A stretch of 64,000 nucleotides of DNA from Acidobacteriota bacterium (GTDB taxonomy: Bacteria > Acidobacteriota > Terriglobia > Terriglobales > SCQP01): assembly GCA_004299485.1 (NCBI GenBank), contig SCQP01000014.1:310001-374000 (forward strand), read 5' to 3'. How positions within the stretch are numbered: position 1 is the stretch's first letter; every line of letters starts with the position of its first letter. This document shows, in pieces, positions 25,688 to 35,255 of the stretch. The translations under genes and the position numbers were made by a program. The notes below the pieces were generated by a model. The model was not told where the DNA came from. It worked only from the letters and a program-made list of their open reading frames with translations, and did no database searches.

Positions 25688-25754
25688 GTTTTCAGTCTTC
25701 AGTCAAGCCACGCGCCGGAGCCTTGTACTGAGAACTGATGACTGAGAACTGGGA
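25688..25754. repeat. Inverted heptad arrays (TCAGTNN/ACTGANN), 22-nt loop
   Basis: The left arm 25688-25704 is identical to the 17-nt left arm at 3669-3685, and the right arm 25727-25754 (ACTGAGA, ACTGATG, ACTGAGA, ACTGGGA) is near-identical to that at 3710-3740; the loops differ. It lies between the convergent BON gene and ADOP permease. Confidence 0.9.
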
Positions 25755-25759
25755 AGCGC

Positions 25760-28315
25760 TCATTCGTAGCGCAACGCCACCATGGGATCGACGTGCGCGG
25801 CGCGGCGCGCGGGCAGCCAGCAGGCCAGCAGGGCCACCGCAAACAGAATGGCCGCGACCGCCGCCAGCGTCACTGGATCCGTCGCGCTGACGCCATACAG
25901 CATGCTGTGCAAATAGCGCGTCACCGCCGTCGCGCCGGCAACTCCTACAACGATCCCGGCGAGGGCGAGCAGCGCGCCGCGCAGAATTACCATCCGCACC
26001 ACGCGGCGGCGCTCCGCGCCCAGTGCCATGCGGATGCCGATCTCGCGCGTGCGCCGCGTCACTTCCTGCGCCAGCAGGGCGTAGATGCCGATCGCCGCGA
26101 GCAGCAGGGCGAGGGCGGCGAACAGGCTGGCCAGATGCGCCAGTAGACGCTCGCGGAATAGCAGCGTCGCGATACTGGCGGTCTGCGTCGTCGGCCGAAT
26201 GATGGGCAGATTGGGATCGACCCCGTGCAGCAGCCGGCGCACCACCGGCAGCAGCGCCAGCGGCGCCCCGGCGGTGCGCACCTCGAAGCTGGCCGATCCA
26301 CGGCTGCTTTCCATGTAAACCGTGGGATCAATGGCTTCCCTTAGATCCTGGTACTTCGCATCGCTGACGACTCCGATGATGGTATAGCGCGGATGCGTGC
26401 CGTGTTTGTCGTAACCGAAGACTCGCCCCAAAGGATTTTCCCGGCCGAGATACTTGCGCACGAAGGCCTCGTTCACCAGGGCCGCCTGCGGCGGACGATT
26501 GGGATCGGGTTTGGCGCCCGGCGGCGGCGGAGCGACGTAGTCGGTGGAACGGAAATCCCTGCCGGCGAGTACATGCATGCCCAGCGTCTTGAAAAACCCA
26601 GTCCCCACTTGCAGCGCATCGGCATCCTGTTCCTTGCCGCCCGGTTGCAGACGATAGCCACTGACCCACAGACTTCCGGTCAGCAGCGCGCTGCTGGAAT
26701 AGCTCACGTTCTCTACCCCGGGCAACGCCGCAAGATTCCGCTGGACGCGGTCGAGGAGCTGCTGCAGACGCGCGCCGCTGTAGCCCTGCGAGGACGGGTC
26801 GAGATTGAACAGCAGCAGATTCTGCGTATCGAACCCGGGATCAATCGAGCGCAGATTGGCAAGCGTGCGCACCAGCAGTCCCGCGCCGGCGAGTACCACC
26901 ACGCACAGCGCGGCTTGGGCGACCACCAACCCGTTGCCGAGATGGAGCCAGCGCAACTGCCGGCGGCCGGAAACGGAGGCCGAATTGCCGAGGCTGTCTT
27001 TGAGGCCAGAGTGCAAATCGCCGCGCAGGCCGTGCAGTGCGGGCGCGAGGCCTGCCAGCACGCCGGTGAGTATGGTCGCGCCCAGCGCGAAAAGCAGCAC
27101 CCGCCCGTCGAGCGGTGCGTGAACCGCCAGGGTGACGAAGCTGAAACCGCCGGCAATCGTGGCCGCCAGCGCATGTGCGGCCAAATACGCCAAGCCAATG
27201 CCGAGGATGCCGCCGCAGACTGCGAGCAATAGACTTTCGGTCAGAAGCTGCCGCAGAATGCTGCCGCTGCCTGCCCCGAGCGCGCGGCGTACTGCAAACT
27301 CGCGGCTGCGCGCTTGCGCGCGCCCGAATAGCAGCCCGGCAATATTGGCGCAGGCGATGAGCAGAATTGCCCCGACCAGCCAGAGCAGCACCCAGAGCGG
27401 CTGACGGAACCTCTGCCGCGCGCCGGCAATCGCCGACTGCGCCGGCAGCACCTCAACCTGCGGATCATCGCTCGCCTTCCCCACCTTGTTCGGCCCGGCG
27501 ATCACCTGATTGCGGAACAGGCCCGACAGCTCGGTCTGCACGGCGGCATGACTCACGCCCGGTCGCGGACGGCCGAACAGCACCAGCCAGACCGAACTGG
27601 CGGCGTCCTGATCGGGTGTCCAGTGCGGATCGAGCGCCTGGCGCGCGCCCAATTGCAACCAGGCATCGGTGGACATGCCCGGCGTGATGCCGCCGAAACC
27701 CGGGCGCGTGACGCCGGCCACCATAACCGGATGACGGTTCAATTCTACGGTCGAACCAATCGCGCCGCGGCTGCCGCCAAAGCGTTGCTGCCAGTAGGCG
27801 TAGCTCAGTACCACCACAGGCGGCGCGCCCGTGCGCCCATCGGCGGCATGGAGCAGCCGCCCGGCAAACGGCTGCAACCCCATCACCTCGAAATAATTGC
27901 CGGCAACCAGCCGCGCATGCATGGTCGAGGCCTGCCCGCCCGCGACCAAATCGTACTGCTGATTCCCCGCCGTTGCCGTCAACTCCGTGAGCGTATGGGT
28001 TTCCTGCTGCAACGCATGAAACACGGGCAGGGAAAACGAGCAGCTTCCGGTGTTGCTCGTCTTCCTCCAGGCGCCGCCGCAATCCCCAAACGACCACATG
28101 CTCTGAATGCCGCTCAGATCGTGGCGTGCGCTCCAATGCAGCATCAGCAGATTTTGCGGATCGCGCACTGGCAGCGAGGCGAAGAGCAGGCCGTCCATGA
28201 GACTAAAAATGGCGGTATTGGCGCCAATCGCCAGCGCCAGTGTGAGGATCACGACGGCGCTCAGGCCGCGATGGCGGCGCATGGCGCGAAAGGCGTAGCG
28301 GAGATCCTGGCTCAT
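25760..28315 (-). CDS. ADOP-type MacB/FtsX permease (1)
   Basis: An 851-residue inner-membrane protein of the acidobacterial duplicated orphan permease type. The N-terminus is a short prefix (MSQDLRYAFRAMRRHRG). Then come TM1, a MacB_PCD periplasmic domain, an FtsX domain (about 370-480), a second periplasmic domain and a second FtsX domain ending AARRAAHVDPMVALRYE. These resemble fused ABC permeases of MacB type, but no ATPase gene is adjacent. Start at ATG 28315 because longer frames run through the heptad array. Confidence 0.88.
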   Translation of the reverse strand: MSQDLRYAFRAMRRHRGLSAVVILTLALAIGANTAIFSLMDGLLFASLPVRDPQNLLMLHWSARHDLSGIQSMWSFGDCGGAWRKTSNTGSCSFSLPVFHALQQETHTLTELTATAGNQQYDLVAGGQASTMHARLVAGNYFEVMGLQPFAGRLLHAADGRTGAPPVVVLSYAYWQQRFGGSRGAIGSTVELNRHPVMVAGVTRPGFGGITPGMSTDAWLQLGARQALDPHWTPDQDAASSVWLVLFGRPRPGVSHAAVQTELSGLFRNQVIAGPNKVGKASDDPQVEVLPAQSAIAGARQRFRQPLWVLLWLVGAILLIACANIAGLLFGRAQARSREFAVRRALGAGSGSILRQLLTESLLLAVCGGILGIGLAYLAAHALAATIAGGFSFVTLAVHAPLDGRVLLFALGATILTGVLAGLAPALHGLRGDLHSGLKDSLGNSASVSGRRQLRWLHLGNGLVVAQAALCVVVLAGAGLLVRTLANLRSIDPGFDTQNLLLFNLDPSSQGYSGARLQQLLDRVQRNLAALPGVENVSYSSSALLTGSLWVSGYRLQPGGKEQDADALQVGTGFFKTLGMHVLAGRDFRSTDYVAPPPPGAKPDPNRPPQAALVNEAFVRKYLGRENPLGRVFGYDKHGTHPRYTIIGVVSDAKYQDLREAIDPTVYMESSRGSASFEVRTAGAPLALLPVVRRLLHGVDPNLPIIRPTTQTASIATLLFRERLLAHLASLFAALALLLAAIGIYALLAQEVTRRTREIGIRMALGAERRRVVRMVILRGALLALAGIVVGVAGATAVTRYLHSMLYGVSATDPVTLAAVAAILFAVALLACWLPARRAAHVDPMVALRYE

Positions 28316-28369
28316 ACAGTCGGCTACGACTATAGACTCATCTCCGCCCCATCGGATAGCCAATAAAAA

Positions 28370-28404
28370 ACTGAAAACTGAATACTGAATATTGACAACC
28401 TTTT
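28370..28404. repeat. Intergenic heptad array, ACTGAAN x4-5
   Basis: Units ACTGAAA, ACTGAAT, ACTGAAT, ATTGACA and a diverged fifth. It lies in the 125-bp gap between the divergent ADOP permeases 1 and 2, and has one arm only. Confidence 0.88.
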
Positions 28405-28440
28405 TGGGCACTTTTTGCCGCCCGGCGCGTATGGAGGTTT

Positions 28441-30834
28441 ATGAAAAGCTGGGTTTTGGCGTTCCGGACGCTGGCGCGGCGGCCCTCCTACTGGATCACT
28501 TCCCTGATCGTGCTCGCCCTGGGCATTGGCGCGACGGCGGCGCTGTTCTCGGTGGTCAATTCGGTATTGCTCCAGCCGCTTCCCTACCCGGGGGCCAACC
28601 TCCTGGCGCTGGTGTTGGAGCTGAACCCGGCGCGGCATGAAAACCTGATCGCCCCCGGCCGGCTAGTCAACTGGAATCAGGCAAACCAGAGCTTTACCGC
28701 CGTCGCCGGCGAGTACGCCGAAAGCGAAACCGACACCAGCGGCCGCGAGCCGGTGCGGCTGGCGGGCGAGCGCGTCTCACCGGGATTTTTCCAGGTCTAC
28801 GGCATGGCGGCAGCGCTGGGTCGGACGTTCAATCAGAACGAGCAGCGCTTCAACGGCCCCGGCGCCGCGGTGATCAGCTACGGTCTCTGGACGCGGCGCT
28901 ACCAGCGCAAGCCGGACGTGCTGCGCCAGGCGCTGGTCCTCGGCGGCCAACGTTACGCCATTGTGGGCGTGATGCCGGCAGACTTTGGCGCCGATGAAGT
29001 CGGCATCGACGTCTGGCTGCCGGCACAAACACCGCCGGCGCTGCTGCAAGCGCGCGAAGCCCGGTTTTACACCGGCATCGGACGCCTGCGGCCTGGCGTG
29101 ACGCTGGCCGAGGCACAAGCCGATCTGGACCGCGTCGAGACGCAACTTGGACGGCAGTATCCGGCGACCGACAAAGGCTGGGCGGCACAGGTCACAAGCC
29201 TGAAAGATGCCGAAGTCGGCTCCTCGCGCGCCGCCCTCTGGGCCGTGTTCGGTGCAGTCGTGCTGCTGCTGCTGCTGGCCGTGGCGAACCTGGCCGGGCT
29301 GACCTTGGCGCAGATGCAAAACCGCGAGCAGGAGCTGGCGATGCGCAGTGCCCTCGGCGCCTCGCGCGGGCAACTGCTGGGTGGGGTGATGCGCGAGATG
29401 GGGCTGCTCGCTGCCGCCGGCGCCATTGCCAGTGGACTGCTGGCGTGGGCCGGGGTACATGCCATTGCCGGCCTCGCGCCCGGAACGCTGCCGCGCATGA
29501 ATGCCCTGCAGTTCAGCGTGTGGGGCTGGCTGTTTGCGGTGGCCATCAGTGCGCTCGCCGCGGTCGGCTTCGGCCTGCTGCCGGCCTGGGCCGTAACGCG
29601 CGGCCAGCTCACCTCGAGTATTGGCAACGGAGGAAGGGCCACCGGCGGCCGGCGGCGCGCGCAGCGGGTGCTGGTCTCCGCGCAACTGGCGCTGACGGTG
29701 CTGCTGCTCGCCGGCGCCGGGCTGCTGCTGCGCAGCTACAGCAATTTGCAGCACGTCCGCGCCGGCTTCAGCACCAAAAACGCTTTCACCTTTCATGTGA
29801 GCGCGGCCTGGAACGAAGACCGCGGCCCGCTGGGCAATATGCAGATGCAGTTGCTCACGAAGTTGCGGGCGCTGCCCGGCGTCGTCGCTGCCGGCTACAC
29901 CAACTTCCTGCCGGCCAGCAATGCCACGCTGCAATACGCGATGCAAATCGAGGGTCTGAATGGCCCCTCCAAAGACGGCAGCTTTGCTGTGGGTGAGCGT
30001 TCGGTTTCGCCCGGCTATTTTGCCGCGCTGCAAGTGCCGATCGTGGCCGGCCGCGGCTGCCCCGCGCAGCAGCCATTTCCTGACAAGCCCGTAGGCACAA
30101 AGGCGCTGGTCAATCGCAGCTTTGTCGATACCTACCTGCATGGCCAAAGCCCGATTGGCCGCAACTTTCGTATCCTCGCCGAAGGCCCGAACGCACCCTG
30201 GTCCCAAATCGTCGGAGTGGTCGGCGACGTCCGCGAAAACAGTCTCGCTGTCGCGCCCACCCCCTTCCTCTACGGCTGCGTGCCCGCAGGCGGCTGGCCC
30301 GATCCCGAATACGTGGTCCGCACCGCCGCGGGACCGGGCGGCACCATGCAGGCGATCCGTCGCGTAGTCGACCAGGTCGCGCCCGGGCGGGCGGTGTTCG
30401 GCTTGCAGCGGCTGAACACCGTCATGGCGGCGACGCTGGCGCAGCCGCGCCTCGATAGCTTCGGGTTGGGCCTGTTTGCCGGCTTTGCGCTGCTGCTGGC
30501 GGCGGTGGGTTTGTACAGCCTTATCAGCCTTCTGGTCACCGCTCGCCGCCGCGAGCTGGCGATACGGCTGGCGCTGGGCGCGCGGCCAGAGCAGGCGGCA
30601 CGGCTGGTGCTGGCCTCCACGGCAAGGCTCGTCGCCTGGGGCGCGGGGGGCGGCATCCTGCTCACCTGGGCCCTCAGCCGATTGCTGGCCGCGCTGTTGT
30701 TCGGGGTGCAGGCCATGGATGGCGTCTCAATCGGCGGCGCGGTCGTGCTGGTCGCGGCAATTGCTTTGGCGGCTACGCTGGTGCCGGCGTTGCGCGCGGC
30801 GCAGACTGACCCGGCGAGTCCGCTGCGGCAGTGA
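28441..30834 (+). CDS. ADOP-type MacB/FtsX permease (2)
   Basis: A 797-residue duplicated permease: TM1 (WITSLIVLALGIGATAALFSVVNSVLL), periplasmic MacB_PCD, FtsX (about 265-385), second periplasmic region, second FtsX with the terminal AAQTDPASPLRQ. It lacks the long cytoplasmic prefix found in permeases 3 and 4, so it belongs to a different ADOP subgroup. GGAGG lies five bases before the ATG. No ATPase is nearby; a possible partner must be encoded elsewhere. Confidence 0.9.
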   Translation: MKSWVLAFRTLARRPSYWITSLIVLALGIGATAALFSVVNSVLLQPLPYPGANLLALVLELNPARHENLIAPGRLVNWNQANQSFTAVAGEYAESETDTSGREPVRLAGERVSPGFFQVYGMAAALGRTFNQNEQRFNGPGAAVISYGLWTRRYQRKPDVLRQALVLGGQRYAIVGVMPADFGADEVGIDVWLPAQTPPALLQAREARFYTGIGRLRPGVTLAEAQADLDRVETQLGRQYPATDKGWAAQVTSLKDAEVGSSRAALWAVFGAVVLLLLLAVANLAGLTLAQMQNREQELAMRSALGASRGQLLGGVMREMGLLAAAGAIASGLLAWAGVHAIAGLAPGTLPRMNALQFSVWGWLFAVAISALAAVGFGLLPAWAVTRGQLTSSIGNGGRATGGRRRAQRVLVSAQLALTVLLLAGAGLLLRSYSNLQHVRAGFSTKNAFTFHVSAAWNEDRGPLGNMQMQLLTKLRALPGVVAAGYTNFLPASNATLQYAMQIEGLNGPSKDGSFAVGERSVSPGYFAALQVPIVAGRGCPAQQPFPDKPVGTKALVNRSFVDTYLHGQSPIGRNFRILAEGPNAPWSQIVGVVGDVRENSLAVAPTPFLYGCVPAGGWPDPEYVVRTAAGPGGTMQAIRRVVDQVAPGRAVFGLQRLNTVMAATLAQPRLDSFGLGLFAGFALLLAAVGLYSLISLLVTARRRELAIRLALGARPEQAARLVLASTARLVAWGAGGGILLTWALSRLLAALLFGVQAMDGVSIGGAVVLVAAIALAATLVPALRAAQTDPASPLRQ

Positions 30835-30893
30835 AGCTTACAGAAAAGTGAATCAGACTGAGGCATTTTCAGATTCTGGAAAGAGATCCCTGC

Positions 30894-30929
30894 TTGACCC
30901 ACAGACTGTTTTGTGACTAAAATCTGTGG
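30894..30929 (+). promoter_or_regulatory. Sigma-70-type promoter with overlapping dyad, in front of the Oar-like receptor
   Basis: TTGACC (30894-30899) and TAAAAT (30918-30923) are separated by 18 bp, a good housekeeping-type promoter. The inverted arms CCACAGA (30899-30905) and TCTGTGG (30923-30929) start at the last base of the -35 and of the -10 box, so a protein bound there would block RNA polymerase. The start codon is 45 bp further on. Confidence 0.65.
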
Positions 30930-30973
30930 TTATTCAATCGCTCGGCGATATCTGCGTTCCAGGAGAAAATCTC

Positions 30974-33900
30974 ATGCGTAGTCGTTGTGGCTTAGTCCTT
31001 GCGCTAGCGGTAGCCACGGTCTTTGCGTTCGCGCTGTCCCCCCGCCTTCAGGCTCAGTCCACGGCGGCCCTGAACGGACACATCACCGACCCCAGTGGGG
31101 AGGCGATCCCGGGCGCCCAAATTACGCTGCTCATGCCGACCACCGGCGCGCTGCGCACGGTGAGCAGCGATGCGCACGGCGAATATAACCTCACCGCGCT
31201 GACGCCCGGCCAGTATCAACTCACGGTGAGCGCGCGCGGTTTTGCGACCGCGATCACCAAGAACCTGGAGCTACTGGTCAGCGTCGCCTCTACGGTGAAT
31301 GTCAAGATGCAACTGGCGTCGACCTCAACCACCGTCGAGGTAACGGCGACCGCGCCATTGGTGAACCACACCGATGCCACCATCGGCAATGCCTTCAACC
31401 AGGAGCAGATCAAGCAGTTGCCGACGCCGGACCGCAACGTGGTGCAACTGCTGGCGCAACAGCCGGGCGTGGTGTTTCTGGGCGTCAAACCCGCCGTGGC
31501 CACCAGCGATTTTGACAGCCGCTCGGGCGCGGTGAATGGCATCCGCTCCGATCAGTCCAACGTGACCCTGGACGGCATCGACGTAAACGACCAGCTCAAC
31601 GGCTACGCCTTCACCAGCGTGCTCAGCGTCCCACCGGATTCACTGCAGCAATTCCGTCTGACGACGGCCGACCCCAGCGCTTCCTCCGGACACAGCGCGG
31701 GCGCGCAGGTGGCCATGGTCACCAAGAGCGGCACGAACAGTTATCACGGCTCGCTCTACGAATACAACCGCAACACCTCGTTGAGCTCGAACGATACCTT
31801 CCTGAAGGCCTCGCAGATCGAAGGCGGCGGGCCGAGCGCGAATAAGGCCGCGCCCCTTATCCGGAACGTGTACGGCCTCACGTTCGGCGGGCCGCTCGTT
31901 AAGAACAAGCTGTTTTTCTTCGGTAACTGGGAAGGCCGCCAGGACCGGGAATCATCGATTGAGACCCGCACCGTACCCACCGCCAGCCTGCGCCAGGGCG
32001 ACCTGAAATATATCGCCACCGATGGCTCGACGGTGACGCTGACACCGGCGCAGATCCAGGCGCTGGGCGAGGCCAACGGCGTGCCCGCGGCCATCGCCGG
32101 TCCCGATCCGGCCATGCTGAGCCTGCTGCAAAAGGCGCCGCTGCCCAACTCCAATGTCACCGGTGATGGGCTGAATTCTGGCGGCTACGTGTTCTCCTCG
32201 CCCATTCCCGCCGGCTACGACACCTACATCGGCCGCATCGACTACCACATCAGCCCCTCGGAAACGCTTTTTGTACGCGGAGAAACGGAAAACTTCAAAA
32301 TTGACGGCACGCAGCAGTTTCCCGGCATGCCGCCCAGTTCGGTGAACTTCAACGACAGCCGCGGCATTATTGCGGGCTTGACGTCGATTTTCTCCTCTAC
32401 GCTGGTGAATAATTTTCATTACGGCTTTATCCGTCAGGGCGGCGCCAACGTCGGCTCCTTCAATCAATCGAGCGTCAGGACGCGCGATCTGGACCTGCCG
32501 GGCGACCTCGGCGCCTACACCCGAAGCTGGATTATTCCCGACAATAATCTCACCGACGATCTGACCTGGACGCGGGGCAATCACACCTTCGACTTCGGCG
32601 CGGACATTGATTTGGCGCGGAATGGCCAGGTCGGCATGGGCAATTCGTTTTCCAGCGCCTCCATCAACGGCTCCTGGACGAAGTACGCCGGCTTTGCCGC
32701 GCAATCGGGCAGCGAATACTACCCGCAAAGCGCCGGCTATCCGGGTGTGGATAGTGGCTTCGTGAACAATTACGACTACTCCATGATTGACCTGCTGGGT
32801 GCGGTCACCGAGTACGACGCAACCTACAATTACAACCTCAAGGGCGACACGCTGGCGCAGGGCACGCCCATCGCCCGGAAATTTGCCATCAACAACTATG
32901 GCTGGTTTGCGCAAGACCAGTGGCACCTCACTTCCAACCTGGTGCTGACCTCCGGCTTGCGCTGGAGCTACCAGCAGCCGCCGAATGAGGTCAACGGTTA
33001 CCAGGTCTATCCTTGCGTCGCGGCCAACGCCAGCGGTTCCTGCTCCAACGAAGATCTGAACGACTGGTTCCTCAAAACGGGCCAGCTTGCGAAGGCGGGC
33101 CTTCCGGCCAGTGATGCCGGGCAGGTGGCTTTCATCCTGGGCGGCAAGAAGAACGGCGGGCCTAGCATGTGGAACCCTGAATACAGCGACCTCGCCCCCC
33201 GCATCGGCATCGCCTGGTCGCCGAACTTTGGCACGGGTTGGCTGAGCAAGGTCTTTGGCAAGCCCGGAGAGTTTTCCATCCGCGGTGGTTATGACCTACT
33301 CTTCGAGCACTTTGGCGCGGGAGTGGTCAATACCTTCAATTCGAGCGGTTCGTTCGGCCTATCGACCAACATCTCCAGCCCGCCGGGCATTACCATGGAC
33401 GCGACCCCTCGCTTTTCCTGCGTTTCCTGCCTGCCGACCGCAATTCAACCCCCCGCGCCTCCGGGCGGCTTCCCGCAAGTGCCACCGACTTCGTTCGGCA
33501 GCATCCAATGGGGCCTCAACAGCGGCCTGCGGACGCCGTTTGTGCACGAACTGGATCTGTCCCTGACGCGCCAATTCGGCAATAACCAATCGCTATCGGT
33601 CAGCTACGTCGGCACCTTCGGCCGCTATCTGCCCATGCAGGAAGATTTGGCGCAACCGGCCGATCTGGTCGATCCGAACAGTCATCAGGACTACTACGCT
33701 GCCGCCGATCTACTCGACAACCTGGCCCTGAAGAACACGCCGGTGGCCAATGTCCCCAAGGTTCCCTTCTGGGAGCATTTCTTCAGCACCTGGACGGGGC
33801 TGACCACCAGCGACGTGGCCAACGCCTGGGGCAACTGCGCGCCTGGCGCAGCGCCTTCGGGCCCACTGACCGCGACACAGGCCATCTACGAGTTCACCAG

Positions 33901-34816
33901 TTGCACCATTGGTAACGACACCACAGGCTTGTTCTTCCTGGATGCGCCCGGCCTGGGCCTGCCCGCGCCGACCACGGGTTTCTACAGCTTCAGCCACGCG
34001 CAGTACGGCTCGCTGTACGCCTGGAACAACATCGGCACCTCGAACTACAACGCTTTGCAAGCCACCTACAACGCCCGCTTCGGCAACAACTTGCAGGCCA
34101 CGATCAACTACACCTGGTCGCACTCGCTCGATGAGGCCAGCGACGCCGAACGCAATGGCGCCTGGAACACCATCAGCGGCAGTATCGTGAACGCCTGGAA
34201 TCCGCTGGCGCTGTACGCCAATTCGGATTTCAATATGGCCCACCAGCTCAATTCCAACTGGGTCTGGACACTGCCCTTCGGCCACGGCCAGACCTTCGGT
34301 TCGGGCGCGGGCAAGTGGCTGGACGCGGTCATTGGCGGCTGGCGCTTCTCCGGTGACTTTATGGTCACCTCGGGCTTGCCCGGAACGGTCGGCGATGGCC
34401 AGCAGTGGTCGACCAACTGGCAGCTTTCCGGCGAGGCCGTGGGCATTGCCCCCATCCCGGGCATGCAAACCACCTATGCAACCACCGGCAAGCTCGGTCA
34501 GGGTCCCAATCTCTTTGCCGACCCCGCAAAAGCCCTCGCCGCGTTCCGCTTCAACCTGCCGGGCGAATCCGGAACCCGTAATTCCGTCATTGGTAACGGC
34601 AGCTTCAATATCGACAGCGGCCTGGAAAAGGCCTTCTCCCTGGGCGAGAGTAAGTCGCTCGGGATTGGCTGGGAGGTTTTCAATCTGACGAATACCGTCC
34701 GCTACGATATTGTCCGGGCCTCGCTGCAATTGGATCGCACCAGCACCTTCGGCAATTACCAGTCGACGCTGACGGTGCCGCGCTTCATGCAGCTCTACGC
34801 GCGGTTCTCCTTCTAG
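30974..34816 (+). CDS. Oar-like TonB-dependent outer-membrane receptor
   Basis: A 1280-residue outer-membrane protein. The signal peptide ends near AQA-QS (about residue 28). A CarboxypepD_reg-like domain follows (about 30-115, LNGHITDPSGEAIPGAQITL). Next are a plug-like region (about 130-240, VNGIRSDQSNVTLDGIDVNDQ) and a long barrel ending LYARFSF, with the terminal Phe expected for barrel insertion. Acidobacteria have many such proteins, thought to take up large or plant-derived substrates; the ligand is unknown. ATG 30974 has AGGAG nine bases upstream; a GTG at 30926 would add residues before the signal peptide. Confidence 0.92.
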   Translation: MRSRCGLVLALAVATVFAFALSPRLQAQSTAALNGHITDPSGEAIPGAQITLLMPTTGALRTVSSDAHGEYNLTALTPGQYQLTVSARGFATAITKNLELLVSVASTVNVKMQLASTSTTVEVTATAPLVNHTDATIGNAFNQEQIKQLPTPDRNVVQLLAQQPGVVFLGVKPAVATSDFDSRSGAVNGIRSDQSNVTLDGIDVNDQLNGYAFTSVLSVPPDSLQQFRLTTADPSASSGHSAGAQVAMVTKSGTNSYHGSLYEYNRNTSLSSNDTFLKASQIEGGGPSANKAAPLIRNVYGLTFGGPLVKNKLFFFGNWEGRQDRESSIETRTVPTASLRQGDLKYIATDGSTVTLTPAQIQALGEANGVPAAIAGPDPAMLSLLQKAPLPNSNVTGDGLNSGGYVFSSPIPAGYDTYIGRIDYHISPSETLFVRGETENFKIDGTQQFPGMPPSSVNFNDSRGIIAGLTSIFSSTLVNNFHYGFIRQGGANVGSFNQSSVRTRDLDLPGDLGAYTRSWIIPDNNLTDDLTWTRGNHTFDFGADIDLARNGQVGMGNSFSSASINGSWTKYAGFAAQSGSEYYPQSAGYPGVDSGFVNNYDYSMIDLLGAVTEYDATYNYNLKGDTLAQGTPIARKFAINNYGWFAQDQWHLTSNLVLTSGLRWSYQQPPNEVNGYQVYPCVAANASGSCSNEDLNDWFLKTGQLAKAGLPASDAGQVAFILGGKKNGGPSMWNPEYSDLAPRIGIAWSPNFGTGWLSKVFGKPGEFSIRGGYDLLFEHFGAGVVNTFNSSGSFGLSTNISSPPGITMDATPRFSCVSCLPTAIQPPAPPGGFPQVPPTSFGSIQWGLNSGLRTPFVHELDLSLTRQFGNNQSLSVSYVGTFGRYLPMQEDLAQPADLVDPNSHQDYYAAADLLDNLALKNTPVANVPKVPFWEHFFSTWTGLTTSDVANAWGNCAPGAAPSGPLTATQAIYEFTSCTIGNDTTGLFFLDAPGLGLPAPTTGFYSFSHAQYGSLYAWNNIGTSNYNALQATYNARFGNNLQATINYTWSHSLDEASDAERNGAWNTISGSIVNAWNPLALYANSDFNMAHQLNSNWVWTLPFGHGQTFGSGAGKWLDAVIGGWRFSGDFMVTSGLPGTVGDGQQWSTNWQLSGEAVGIAPIPGMQTTYATTGKLGQGPNLFADPAKALAAFRFNLPGESGTRNSVIGNGSFNIDSGLEKAFSLGESKSLGIGWEVFNLTNTVRYDIVRASLQLDRTSTFGNYQSTLTVPRFMQLYARFSF

Positions 34817-34840
34817 CCGGCGGAGCAGCGGATCAGCCGA

Positions 34841-34878
34841 GGGCGGCAGCGGCGATGGGCGCCGGCTGCCGCCCTTTT
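34841..34878 (+). terminator. Rho-independent terminator after the Oar-like gene
   Basis: A perfect 10-bp stem, GGGCGGCAGC (34841-34850) with GCTGCCGCCC (34865-34874), has a 14-nt loop and is followed by TTTT. It ends the receptor transcript before padR. Confidence 0.82.
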
Positions 34879-34918
34879 GGTTGTCACATCTTGGTAATCA
34901 TATGGTAGTCTGGCAGAC

Positions 34919-35251
34919 ATGGAAGCCAGCTCAACCGATGTCATTCCAGGCACGCTCGACCTGCTGATCCTGAAAACACTCCAACTGGAGCCGATGCATG
35001 GTTTCGGAATTGGGCGGCGGGTCGAACAGATCTCGCGGGGCGTGTTCAAGGTCAACCCTGGCTCGCTACTGGTGGCCTTGCAGCGGCTCGAACGAGCCGG
35101 CTGGCTCGACGCCGAATGGCGCACCAGCGAAAATGCGCGCCGGGCTAAATACTACCGCCTGACGCGTGCGGGCCGGAAACAGCTTGAAGCGGAAACCGCT
35201 GCCTGGGAGCGCCGCGCCGGCGCCATCGCGCGGCTGCTGCAGCAGGAGTAG
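34919..35251 (+). CDS. PadR-family transcriptional regulator
   Basis: A 110-residue winged-helix regulator. It opens with the PadR core: STDVIPGTLDLLILKTLQLEPMHGFGIGRRVEQIS, then the wing (LERAGWLDAEWR...RRAKYYRLTRAGRKQLEAE). In acidobacteria this short PadR class typically sits directly before ADOP permeases, as here: the next gene begins 4 bp after its stop. It probably represses the permease operon in response to a small molecule. The AT-rich stretch just before the ATG (TTGGTAATCATATGGTAGTC) is the likely promoter/operator region. Confidence 0.92.
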   Translation: MEASSTDVIPGTLDLLILKTLQLEPMHGFGIGRRVEQISRGVFKVNPGSLLVALQRLERAGWLDAEWRTSENARRAKYYRLTRAGRKQLEAETAAWERRAGAIARLLQQE

Positions 35252-35255
35252 CGCC

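Noticed and set aside
28777-30207. Long minus-strand open frame opposite ADOP permease 2
   Set aside because: Antisense of a conserved permease; composition is Gln/His/Arg-rich as expected for a shadow frame.
33710-34729. Long minus-strand open frame opposite the Oar-like receptor
   Set aside because: Antisense shadow with low-complexity Gly/Val/Arg composition and no start signal.
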